This document shows, one piece after another, positions 54,231 through 63,320 of a stretch of DNA of 64,000 nt. The DNA comes from Mesorhizobium sp. M00.F.Ca.ET.216.01.1.1 (GTDB lineage Bacteria; Pseudomonadota; Alphaproteobacteria; Rhizobiales; Rhizobiaceae). The stretch is from the NCBI RefSeq assembly GCF_004010325.2, contig NZ_SADR02000014.1:62001-126000 (forward strand), written 5' to 3'. Position 1 is the first letter of the stretch; every line of letters starts with the position of its first letter. The position numbers and the translations under genes were made by a program. The notes under the pieces were generated by a model that saw only the letters and a program-made list of their open reading frames with translations, searched no databases and was not told where the DNA came from.

Positions 54231-55903
54231 CTGACCCGTCCAGCCCTGGAAAAAGAAGATCCGCTGGAGGCGAGAATCCTTCAGGACCAGCTCGCTGATC
54301 TGAGGGCAGGCCTTTTCGTCTCAATGCCGATAAGCATTGTGCTGTCCGGGCTGATTTTGACCGTGCAGGCCCTTCTGGCGGGCATTTCAGCTGGCGCGGT
54401 CACGTACGGCAGCTCATATGCTGCGGCAGCGATATACTTCATCACACCGCCACTCCTCATTGCCGCCGCATGCTTGCTGACGAAGGGAACCCTGGAAAAC
54501 TACATTCTGGCTTTTGCCGTCCTGCTTTTCGAGGGCGGCCTGGCTCGAGCCTCGTTCGTTGGACAAGCGCGCTTCCGTGACGCGAGCCGCCTGAGACATC
54601 AAGCCGAGCGGCTTGCCGCGGAAATGGAGCGCAATTCCAGGGAGGACCATCTTACCGCGCTCCTCAACAGGCGCGGCCTCGAACATGCAATCGATCAGTT
54701 TGAGAACACTGATGGGCCCTTTGTGGCCATGCTGATTGATCTGGATGGGTTCAAATCTGTCAACGATACCTACGGTCACGTACGGGTGACGAGCTGCTTG
54801 CCAGGATCGCCCGCCGAATAGAGGAAGAAGCACCGGAGGGCTCAACGCTCGCCCGCATCGGTGGCGATGAATTCGTGCTGGTTTTTTCCTCGCTTAGAAA
54901 TTCGCCTTCTCCCAGCAATCTCGCATCCAATCTCATATCCAAGCTTGCTCGCCCCTATCCTGGCGTCGCCTCCGTCCGGATCGGGGCATCCATAGGAATA
55001 TACTCGGCTAAAAACCCGGGGCTGACGGAAATGTTGTTGCGGGCGGACATCGCCCTTTACACAGCTAAGCGCCGTGGCAGGAACGAATTTTGCCTGTTCG
55101 ATGCCGAGCTCGACCGGGAACTGCAACGCCGCCAGTCAATCGAACGCGATCTTCATTCGGCGATAAAGACGAGAAGCTTGGGCCCTTGGTTCCAGCCAAT
55201 CGTAAGACTCGACACCGAAGCTGTGATCGGTTTTGAAGGGTTGCTAAGGTGGTCCCATCCGATTCACGGTTCCATCTCTCCGCCCGAAATCATGACAGCG
55301 GCACGCGAAACCGGAATGCTCCAGCTGCTAACTCAAGCTGTATTTTCCGAATGTTGCGCTTTTATCGACGCCTTGGTGAAAGCTGACTGTCGTGATGTTC
55401 GTGTGACGATGAACGTTTCACCGCGCGAATTGGAGGCCGGCGATATCGACGAAATGGTTCTGAATGGTCTGGCGGCAAAGGACCTCCCTGCAACGATGTT
55501 CGAAATTGAGATAACAGAAGAATCGCCCGTGGACCCGGACAGGGTCGATGAAAAGCTCGGACGGCTTTCACATGCCGGCATTTCCATCGCGCTCGATGTC
55601 TTCGGCACCGGCTTTTCCACGTTGGCATCGCTCAAGGACAGTCGGATAAGGAAGGTGAAAATAGACCAGGGCTTCATTCGCGGTTTAGCCAAATCGCGGG
55701 AGGATCGGCTGCTTGTCAAAACCGTGATCGATCTTGGTCGGACGCTCGGGATCGAGGTCATGGCCGAGGGCGTCGAGACAGAGGCGGATCGGCAAACTCT
55801 GCACAAGCTTGGCTGCAAAACCGCTCAGGGCTTCCTGTTCTCCAAGGCGGTGCCACTCAGCCAAGCGCTTGGTTTGGCAGTTAAAGAGCGCCAGGAGTTG
55901 TGA
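54231..55903 (+). pseudogene. GGDEF-EAL protein with frameshift
   Basis: Bifunctional cyclic-di-GMP enzyme of about 557 residues after repair. The first part has three membrane helices (SIVLSGLILTVQALLAGI, YFITPPLLIAAACLLT) and the GGDEF start EDHLTALLNRRGLEHAI, DLDGFKSVNDTYGH. One base is missing near 54780; the next frame continues GDELLARIARRIEEEAP, RIGGDEFVLVFSSL, then an EAL domain with EGLLRWSHPIHG, VTMNVSPRELEAG and VMAEGVETEADRQTL. In the metal-binding DDFGTG motif the second Asp is Val (DVFGTG), so phosphodiesterase activity is doubtful. No ATG precedes the conserved N-terminus; a CTG at 54231 has AGGAG eight bases before it. The first in-frame ATG is at 54324. Confidence 0.8.
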
Positions 55904-55913
55904 CCGGCATCCG

Positions 55914-56284
55914 CCATTCGCTCACGCGCGCCACCTCGCCGGGTTCAGCGGTATCCTGCAAGTGGATGGCTACTCGGCCTATACCAACCTGGTCAAGGCA
56001 CGGGACAAAGCCGGCAGCAATGAAACAATCCGGCTCGCCGGGTGCTGGGCTCACCTGCGGCGCAAATTCTACGACCTGCACATCAGCGGGATCTCGCAGG
56101 GCCGCGACGGGTTCGATCACCGCCATGACCGAATTGTGGAAGGTCGAGACAAGGTTCGTGGCAAGGATGCTGGAAGCCGCGCCGCGCTGCGTCAGGAAAA
56201 GTCCGTGGCCATTGTCGCGAGCCCCTTCGATCTATGGGAAGCGGAACTGGGCAAGGTCTCGGGGAAATCCAAAACCGCCTTGCG
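55914..56284 (+). mobile_element. IS66-family transposase fragment
   Basis: Piece of the IS66 TnpC transposase. HLAGFSGILQVDGYSAYTNL and IRLAGCWAHLRRKFYDLHIS are the conserved DDE-domain strands with the 'VDGY' and 'GCWAH.RR.F' signatures. It shifts frame at about 56110-56160 (MTELWKVE is in one frame, GKDAGSRAALRQEKSVAIVA in another). Both ends are missing and no terminal inverted repeats were seen. It begins a few bases after the EAL gene stops. Confidence 0.75.
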
Positions 56285-56292
56285 GGGCTGAC

Positions 56293-57194
56293 CTTCCATC
56301 TGGTCCGTGGTTAGCTGATAGGCGGTTTATTTGTCGTGCAACGTGCTCTTTCAGCCTAAGCTGCTCCACGCGTGGGGTACCAAATGTCAGACTTTCACCA
56401 CTAGGAAATCGCGAACGGGCGCGGCGCTTACTGGCCGCATTGCCGCAAAATAGCGTCGGAAGGTGGGATCGGCGTGACGTTGTTACTCAGAGTGAGTGGT
56501 CCCGAGAGTTGAGGGCAGAATCGAAATTCGCGTGTTCCTATAGCGCATCTCCGATCGGGGGCCATCGCCACGAGCAGCAGATGAGGCAATGCGAAGCTTG
56601 GTCGATCGACAGAGTGATGCGGCACGACATCCATTTCCTACCAGCCCATTCCCCCCGATACAGCCGCGCGGCTACTCGAACCTAGAGCTGTCGAGCATGA
56701 GCAAACACCGTCCTTGTTGTGTTCTGAGAACTCCAGCTTTACCTCGCCGAATGGCAGCTCGCAAATGATGCAATCAAAAGTGTGCATACCGCGGCAGCGA
56801 CCACATTGTTTCAGTCTTTTCAACAGCGTAAGAATCTGACGGTATTTTTGACGGTACTCACTGGTTGTGTGACTTAAATTAAGTAATTGAAACAATCAGG
56901 TACGGCCTTAATTGATGATTGAGTGGGAGTGAAGGGGAGTACCGTGGAGTAGTATCGGATAGCAGAGGACACTCGAGCGAATCCTAGGCCATCGATAGCA
57001 GTCGATAGATTCTAGGCGACCCGCAGATCTGCCGCTCTGTCGGGCGTCTCCCCGCTCTTCGAACGGCGCCCATACGCCGTCAGGCCCACCCCAACCTTCG
57101 CGACTTGTGGCCTTCAAATATTCGGTCGCGCGCTGCTCGAAGAAGTTAGCGCGCGCGACCAGTTCTCGGCGTCGATCACACTGTCGTAGATCGA
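56293..57194. other. Gene-poor stretch
   Basis: About 900 bases. Includes an AT-rich patch (56865-56930) and weak minus-strand frames. One, around 56990-57180, reads smoothly (CDRRRELVARANFFEQRATE, YLKATSREGWGGPDGVW) but matches nothing I know. No RNA gene was recognised. Confidence 0.35.
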
Positions 57195-57794
57195 TTACTG
57201 CTCCTTCTTGAACAAATCCTGGAAGATGAGCTGGCCCCAAGTGCGGCCGCGTGCGTGCACCAGCGCGCCACCCTCGTTGAGCTTTCCCAGCTTGACGGGT
57301 GCGAACCCGAGTTGTTTGGCCAAGGCCGCCACGGGAGCGATCGCGTCCTCGTCGTCGCTCGACAGAAAGACGACCCGGTGCCCGCCCTCGACGACCGGAT
57401 CGGTAGCCAGGGTGGCTGCAATCAAGTGATTGAAACCTTTCACGAACTTGGCGCCGGTGAATGCCTTCGCGACGAAGGCGGAGGACGGGAGACCGTCCAG
57501 CTCTTCAGGGACTGGAAACACGTTCGTCGCGTCGATGACTGTCTTGCCTTCCCAGCTCGGCAGAGCCTTCGCAACCTCGCGGTGCTCCCAGAACGGGATT
57601 GCCAAGATGATTGTGTCGGCCTCGACTGCATTCTGCAGAGACTTGGCGACGACCGTGGGTCCGATCGCCCGAGCCTGCGGCGCCAACGTCTCGGGCGGAC
57701 GGCGGCTCGCGACGGTCACGTCGATGTTTTTACGGGCGAAGGCGTGGGCGAGGGCCTGGCCTATCTTACCGAATCCTACAATTGCATAGCTCAT
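57195..57794 (-). CDS. NADP-binding reductase, F420-dependent-type family
   Basis: 199 residues. N-terminal Rossmann motif AIVGFGKIGQALAHAFARKN (GxGxxG) and VTVASRRPPE for NADP, then DTIILAIPFWEHREVAKALP, VIDATNVFPVPEELDGLPSS and VKGFNHLIAATLA, a pattern of 'NADP oxidoreductase, coenzyme F420-dependent' proteins. In proteobacteria such proteins act as NADPH-dependent reductases with unknown substrate. ATG ends at 57794 with GGAG seven bases before it. Same strand as the SDR gene upstream (216-base gap), likely under the same LysR regulator. Confidence 0.8.
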   Translation of the reverse strand: MSYAIVGFGKIGQALAHAFARKNIDVTVASRRPPETLAPQARAIGPTVVAKSLQNAVEADTIILAIPFWEHREVAKALPSWEGKTVIDATNVFPVPEELDGLPSSAFVAKAFTGAKFVKGFNHLIAATLATDPVVEGGHRVVFLSSDDEDAIAPVAALAKQLGFAPVKLGKLNEGGALVHARGRTWGQLIFQDLFKKEQ

Positions 57795-58009
57795 AATACT
57801 TCTCCGATCCGTGTTGATATTGATTCCCCGGCCCTCAACGGCGCTGGGTTATCCGTTCCGCTGCGTGGCGACCTTCGCGAGATCTTCGGACCGCCACCCC
57901 AAGCGATGCGCGTCATCGGTTCGAATCCCTGAATTGACGCGTAGACGTCCTGCCGTGAACGACTTCCGCGCGGCCGGACGGTCAGCCACTTCCGCGATCC
58001 GGTGCGATT

Positions 58010-58744
58010 TCAGATGGCCGAGAAGCCGCCGTCGACAGACAACTCCACCCCATTCACAAAGCTCGAATCGTCTGAAGCAAGAAACAGCGCGACCGCCGCA
58101 ATTTCCTCAGGACGGCCCATCTTTCCCCGCGGGATCAGGGATTCGAACATCCGCTTCGCCTCCTCGGTGAGAACTTGGTCCTGCATCGGTGTGGCGATCG
58201 GCCCCGGGCTCAGCACGTTCACCCGGATATTCCTGCCCTTCAGTTCGTTGAGCCAAGTGCGTGCGAATGAGCGCAACGCCGCCTTGCTCGCCGAATACAC
58301 GCCGTAACCAGGAAAACCTTTCACCGAAGCAACTGACCCGGTCATGAAGATCGATCCGCCATCGTTGAACAGCGGCAACGCCTTCTGAACCGTAAACAGC
58401 GTGCCGCGCGTATTCAGGCCGAAGGCCGCATCGAAATGCTGCTCGGTAATCTCGCCCAGTGGGACGGCTTCGCCCGTGCCGGCGCTCGCGTACAGGACGT
58501 CGATCTTGCCCTTTTCCCGCTTGACTGTGTCGAACAGACGGTCGAGGTCGTCGAGATTGGCCGCGTCGCCGTGCACGCCGGTCACGTTCCGGCCAATCAG
58601 CCTGACGGCCTCGTCGAGCGCCTCCTGTTTGCGGCCCGTGATGAAAACATGGGCGCCTTCTTCAACGAACCGCTTGGCGCTCGCCAGCGCCATACCGCTC
58701 GATCCACCCGTGATGACTGCAACCTTACCCTCAAGCTTTCCCAT
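58010..58744 (-). CDS. Short-chain dehydrogenase/reductase
   Basis: 244 residues, classical SDR. Cofactor site VAVITGGSSGMALASAKRFV, where TGGSSGM replaces the common TGxxxGIG; HGDAANLDDLDRLF; active site Ser in MTGSVASVKG and YGVYSASKAALRSFARTW (YxxxK); C-terminus NGVELSVDGG. Oxidises or reduces an unknown alcohol or carbonyl. AAGGAG precedes the ATG at 58742-58744. It is divergent from a LysR gene, the usual arrangement for a regulator and its target. Confidence 0.92.
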   Translation of the reverse strand: MGKLEGKVAVITGGSSGMALASAKRFVEEGAHVFITGRKQEALDEAVRLIGRNVTGVHGDAANLDDLDRLFDTVKREKGKIDVLYASAGTGEAVPLGEITEQHFDAAFGLNTRGTLFTVQKALPLFNDGGSIFMTGSVASVKGFPGYGVYSASKAALRSFARTWLNELKGRNIRVNVLSPGPIATPMQDQVLTEEAKRMFESLIPRGKMGRPEEIAAVALFLASDDSSFVNGVELSVDGGFSAI

Positions 58745-59025
58745 GACTTCTCCTTTCGTCGTGTCGGACAGCGTCTGCCTCCGAGAACCTCGAAATGGGT
58801 CCGCCGGCGTCAGTTGTTGAGTGCGGAAGCGCGCACATCGGTGGTGCGAAATCGATCCGGTTGGACGACCGAAGCCAGCCGCGACGATCGGTGTCCGCCA
58901 TTTAGGATTGGGCCGCGCTTGTCGGCATGGGTTATGATCATCGCCGTGCTACCCGCAAACGAGATGCTGTTCGATGTGTTAGATGTGGGCTTTGGAAGGC
59001 GCACCGCGCGGTGCGAGATTGCACC

Positions 59026-59922
59026 ATGATCGACTGGGATGACGTTCGCTACTTTCTTGCCGTCGCGCGCGGAGGCTCGGTGCGGGCTGCCGCCGCGCAC
59101 CTCGGGGTGAATCATTCAACCGTGCTGCGACGCATCGCCCAGCTCGAGGAACGCCTTGGGGCGCACATGTTCGAAAAGCTGCCTTCGGGCTACCGCCTGA
59201 CGGCTGCGGGCGAGGAGGTCCTCGAGCTCGCGAACCAGATGGAAGCGTCGTCGCACCAGCTGGAGACGCGCGTGTTCGGTCGCGACCAGAGCGTGCGCGG
59301 GCTTCTGCGGGTGACGTTGGCTCCGACCCTCGCGACACACCTGCTCATGCCGGACTTCGCCGATTTCGCGCGTCTGCATCCGGACATCGAGATGGAAATC
59401 TTGTCGTCCGGCGAGCTGGCAAATCTGACCAATCGAGAGGCCGACGCGGCGATCCGCGTCGTCTACGACCGCAAAACCCTGCCGCTCAATCTTCACGGCC
59501 TGAAGGGACCGGAGCTGTTCGGCGGCGTCTACATGTCCAGCGATCGATTAGCCGCATGGCGCGCGGGCGCGCCTGATCCCATCCGGTGGATCGTCATAAG
59601 CCTTCATGGAATCCCGGACTGGGCCCGCGAGGGTGAGGTTCGCACCACGGGGGTTCCGTTCAGGATCACGGACGGCGAGGCGCAGATCGTTGCTGTACGG
59701 CAAGGGCTAGGGATCACGACACTGCCGTGCTTCGTCGGAGATGCCGACCCCCTACTGGTGAGGGTGCCGGGCACCGACCTGCACATGTACGGAACGCTCT
59801 GGCTTCTCACACAGGGGGAGACACGCAAGACGAAGCGCGTGCGGCTCTTCACGGAGTTCGTATCCCGCAGGCTCGCCGCGTACGCGCCGCTTCTCGCGGG
59901 GCTGTCCATATCGCGCGACTGA
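59026..59922 (+). CDS. LysR-family transcriptional regulator
   Basis: 298 residues. N-terminal HTH: DWDDVRYFLAVARGGSVRAA then HLGVNHSTVLRRIAQLEERL, followed by a periplasmic-binding-like effector domain (LRVTLAPTLATHLLMPDFAD, IVAVRQGLGITTLPCFVGD). Start ATG 59026 fits the family; the open frame upstream is not conserved-looking. Divergent from the SDR at 58744, so the 281-base gap probably holds its operator. Effector unknown. Confidence 0.93.
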   Translation: MIDWDDVRYFLAVARGGSVRAAAAHLGVNHSTVLRRIAQLEERLGAHMFEKLPSGYRLTAAGEEVLELANQMEASSHQLETRVFGRDQSVRGLLRVTLAPTLATHLLMPDFADFARLHPDIEMEILSSGELANLTNREADAAIRVVYDRKTLPLNLHGLKGPELFGGVYMSSDRLAAWRAGAPDPIRWIVISLHGIPDWAREGEVRTTGVPFRITDGEAQIVAVRQGLGITTLPCFVGDADPLLVRVPGTDLHMYGTLWLLTQGETRKTKRVRLFTEFVSRRLAAYAPLLAGLSISRD

Positions 59923-60587
59923 CGCCCGGCAGGTCGCCGGCGACGCTTGCCGTAATCCGGTCGGAAGCCGAGCTGCGATCGCTTGAAGCGGCGTCGTTCA
60001 ATCCGCGAATGTTGCGCCGTATCGCAACCGGCGCGAGGGCCACACTACCGGCGGGCGACGGACTTCACCATCGCTGACGGTCTTTTTGGCAGGCTGGAGA
60101 CGCCGCTTTTGCGGAGAACTCCGAGCAAAATGGACCAACCGATATCGATAGTCTTTGAAACCGAGCAAATCGCGGATCGCCGAAATTCTCCTTTGAATTC
60201 AAGAGCGAGAATTTCTGACGGATCCGGGATACGGTTCTTCGTCGTCAGCGGAAAGATTTTCCTCGATGGATCAATGCGTTATGATGCTTCAGAACAATCG
60301 AGTGGGAGTGATACAGGCCCATCCGAACGTATCCGAAAATACGTTATGGTACGCCACAAAGCATTGAAATGAAATAAATCCGTTCGTTGGCGTTCGGCAT
60401 CTATCGGCATATAGAGTTAGACGCCAACGCCACTTCCAACGGACCTCCGGCATACTGCCGGCCGAATTTTTCAAAGTACCGTCAGGGTCGGTGAGGCTCG
60501 TGGCGGTACTTTTTTGTCTTAAACGGTTGAAGATAAAAGAGTATCCCTGCCACGGCCGCGCCGTGACCGGCAGGTGTCACAGCTTTC
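59923..60587. other. Intergenic region
   Basis: 665 bases without a recognised gene. The middle (60120-60400) is AT-richer than its surroundings. It ends with the hairpin at 60473-60516. Confidence 0.4.
60473..60516 (+). terminator. Hairpin with T run
   Basis: Arms AGTACCG (60475-60481) and CGGTACT (60504-60510) followed by six T. It would stop transcription moving rightwards, that is, read-through from the LysR side into the antisense of the MscS gene. Confidence 0.55.
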
Positions 60588-62888
60588 CTACTCCGTTGTG
60601 CCACCTCTTTTTCTGCGCCGATTAGTGTGCGACTGCGCGACGGCCATTTTTAACTCGGGTGTGATCTCCAACGGCGCATTCTCTGCCCCATGTGGATTCT
60701 GTAGCCCCTGGACCTGGACGGTCGGAAATGGGAGTTCGATGCCCTGCTCCTTGAAGACTTGGCGCAGCCGTACATAGAATTTGCGTTTCATACCGAAGGC
60801 GCCTCCCGGTCTGGTTGTGGCCTTGACCCTCAATACGATGCCGTACTCGCCGAACTCCTGTACGCCCTGCATTTTGATCGGGTCGAGCACCCAGTGTTTG
60901 AACTCGGGATCTTCCGCCAGTTCGAGCCCGATCCGCTTGATCAGCTTGCGGGCGAAGTCGATATCGGTGTCATAGCCGACAGTGATGTTGAATTTGTCGA
61001 TAACCCAGTCACGGCTCTGGTTCTGGACTGCCCCGAGTTCACCGAAAGGTATCGTGAACAGCGGACCACGATGGTGGCGCAGCTTCACCGAGCGCAGCGA
61101 AAAGCTTTCCACAGTACCCTTGTAATTGCCCGAGGAGATATACTCGCCGACACGAAACGCATCATCGAGCAGAAAAAACACGCCCGAAATGATGTCCTTG
61201 ACGATGGTTTGTGCCCCAAAGCCCACCGCGACGCCGACGACGCCAGCGCCGGCGATCAGCGGGCCGATCTGAATACCCAGCGAGGCGAGCATCATAAGCA
61301 CCGCCATCACGATGATCGATGCGAGCAGAATGTTCTGGAGGATCGGCAAGAGCGTGTGCAGCCGCGCCTGCTGCGGATCGAGGATCGGGACGTCCTCGTC
61401 GCTGATCACAGGGTGCGGTGTTTCGATGCCCAGCTTTCGTTCGATCAAAGCTTTGATGATTGACCAGCCGAAATCGGCTGCGAGGGCAATGACCACGACA
61501 TTGATCAAGCCGCGCAATATGAACGTCGTCGTCGTATCGCTGTCCCGCATGGATTGCATGTTCAGACCCCAGACACGTGCGAGAAAGTAAGCCGCCGCCA
61601 GGATGAAAATCATTCGGATTCCGCGATCGATGACAGCGATCGTCACCGCCGGTATCGTAGGCCGGCCGACATCTTCCGAACCTGGCCGCAGAACGAAATT
61701 AACCCCGCGCTGCGTCATCACGATTGCCAAAGGCAGGAAGAATGCGGCGAAGGTAAACCAGAAGTATATATAAAGGCCGGCGATGCGCTGCAGGAACAGG
61801 ACGACGAAATAAGCAGTCAATAGCCATGTCGCTTCCGTGTGACCGCTGTGGCGCGCACCGTCTCGCTGCGTTCTTGGCCGACGCCAAATGGCAAGCAGCA
61901 AGAGCAACAGCAGCACGAAATCGGCGCCCAGTGACAGGACCATCATTCCGTCCTGATCGATGCCGAGACCTGGCAAGAGGATAAACGCGGCGCCGAAGAA
62001 GGCGAAGACGCCGACGATCCGGGGTAGCCAATAGGACCAATGGTCAGCCGCTTCGTTGGTGATCGGCAAACCACGAACCTCGATGGCGTTCTCGACGTTC
62101 ATGAAGGAAGGGACGAGCATGGCCATGACGTACATGCGCACACCCCATGTAACGACTGCCGCCATCAGAAATGTCAGTACAATCTCGCGGATAAGCATTG
62201 GCCAGTCGAACAGCATGAACGCGCCGGCGCTGCCCAGTGCGAACGAGACGATCAGCATGCTGGAATAAAGCGTGCGACCACCAATCTTCTTGGCTCGCCC
62301 AATGGGCGTATCCTTCGGTTGCGCGATAATCCAAAGACGAAATGGACGGGTGAACTTGTACGTTGCCCAAGTGAGTGCCAGGCCGGCAGCGATGAACATC
62401 GCAATCAGCACAAATACGCCGGCAGACCCCTTGCTGGACATATCCTCCATCGTCTCTGCCCGAACGCGCGCGAACTGGCCTGGCAGCAGGGGCAAAGTTC
62501 GCACGATTCTTTCGATATGGTGCCTGATCCGATCGAGCGTCGAGGATGCCATCGTATTCATCTGGCCTGGTGCGGCCACGGCACCGGACGATGCGTCGTT
62601 CGGCGAAGCTCCTGCCTCGGCAGGCGCTCCCGATGACCCGGCGTCCCGATTTCGCTGTTCGGCCACCCAGGCCTTCACTGACGGATCGTCGAGAAGCTCG
62701 AATAACTGTTTGACCCTGTCAGGCGGGACCGTCGCCGGCGCCTGCGCCTGTGCCGGACCAGCCAACAAGAGGGCGATACCAAAGACGAGCGGCCTGGCAA
62801 TCAGGACAAACATCGCAGTCAGATGTCGGAGACGTCGTGCCGGGCGCGCCAGGTTCCTGGCTACCAATCGTCGAATCATGAGTGGCAT
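60588..62888 (-). CDS. MscS-family mechanosensitive channel
   Basis: 766-residue inner-membrane protein. N-terminal signal-like segment (FVLIARPLVFGIALLLAG PAQAQ region), a periplasmic Ala/Gly-rich part, and many membrane helices (AGVFVLIAMFIAAGLALTWA, MLIVSFALGSAGAFMLFDWP). The MscS core follows: GAGVVGVAVGFGAQTIVKD (TM3 and gate), VFFLLDDAFRVGEYISSGNY, GTVESFSLRSVKLRHHRGPL and FTIPFGELGAVQNQSRDW. It resembles the long YbiO/YjeP-like channels that release solutes on osmotic downshift. ATG at 62888 has GGAAGG upstream. Complete. Confidence 0.93.
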   Translation of the reverse strand: MPLMIRRLVARNLARPARRLRHLTAMFVLIARPLVFGIALLLAGPAQAQAPATVPPDRVKQLFELLDDPSVKAWVAEQRNRDAGSSGAPAEAGASPNDASSGAVAAPGQMNTMASSTLDRIRHHIERIVRTLPLLPGQFARVRAETMEDMSSKGSAGVFVLIAMFIAAGLALTWATYKFTRPFRLWIIAQPKDTPIGRAKKIGGRTLYSSMLIVSFALGSAGAFMLFDWPMLIREIVLTFLMAAVVTWGVRMYVMAMLVPSFMNVENAIEVRGLPITNEAADHWSYWLPRIVGVFAFFGAAFILLPGLGIDQDGMMVLSLGADFVLLLLLLLAIWRRPRTQRDGARHSGHTEATWLLTAYFVVLFLQRIAGLYIYFWFTFAAFFLPLAIVMTQRGVNFVLRPGSEDVGRPTIPAVTIAVIDRGIRMIFILAAAYFLARVWGLNMQSMRDSDTTTTFILRGLINVVVIALAADFGWSIIKALIERKLGIETPHPVISDEDVPILDPQQARLHTLLPILQNILLASIIVMAVLMMLASLGIQIGPLIAGAGVVGVAVGFGAQTIVKDIISGVFFLLDDAFRVGEYISSGNYKGTVESFSLRSVKLRHHRGPLFTIPFGELGAVQNQSRDWVIDKFNITVGYDTDIDFARKLIKRIGLELAEDPEFKHWVLDPIKMQGVQEFGEYGIVLRVKATTRPGGAFGMKRKFYVRLRQVFKEQGIELPFPTVQVQGLQNPHGAENAPLEITPELKMAVAQSHTNRRRKRGGTTE

Positions 62889-63002
62889 CGTGCTGTTAAC
62901 CTTCCGGTCAAATCGGCAAGCAACGACATCTATGTCCGTCGTTGCCCTACCTTGAAGAAACCGATGTTGCGGTGCAAGACGTCATCGTTCCGAGCCAGAC
63001 CG

Positions 63003-63215
63003 TTTGCGCCGGGTCTGGTCGCGCAAATCATGCATGTGATCCGTAATTCGAAGACGCTGGGCATCACGGTGCTTCTGGTAGAGCAGAACGCGTATGCCGC
63101 GTTGGGCATCGCCGACCGAGGCTATGTGATGGAAACTGGGCGCATGACCATGCAGGGGCCGGCCGAGGAACTGATTGCAGACGAGCGGATACGCGCTGCC
63201 TATCTGGGACTCTGG
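63003..63215 (+). pseudogene. livF: C-terminal fragment of LivF (branched-chain amino acid ABC ATPase)
   Basis: About 70 residues. LGITVLLVEQNAYAALGIAD, RGYVMETGRMTMQGPAEELI and ERIRAAYLG are the H-loop and C-terminal end of LivF. The Walker A, signature and Walker B parts are missing, and the frame continues into unrelated sequence to 63476. It is a stranded 3' piece of a transporter gene, not an active one. Confidence 0.75.
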
Positions 63216-63320
63216 CATCACCGCGTGTTGGCCAACGAGTTGGGTCGGCCTTTCGGCCATCTCTACAAGGGCAAGGGCAGGCACCGCCTCCCGTTAATAG
63301 TTTGCGGCACGCAGTCGCGT

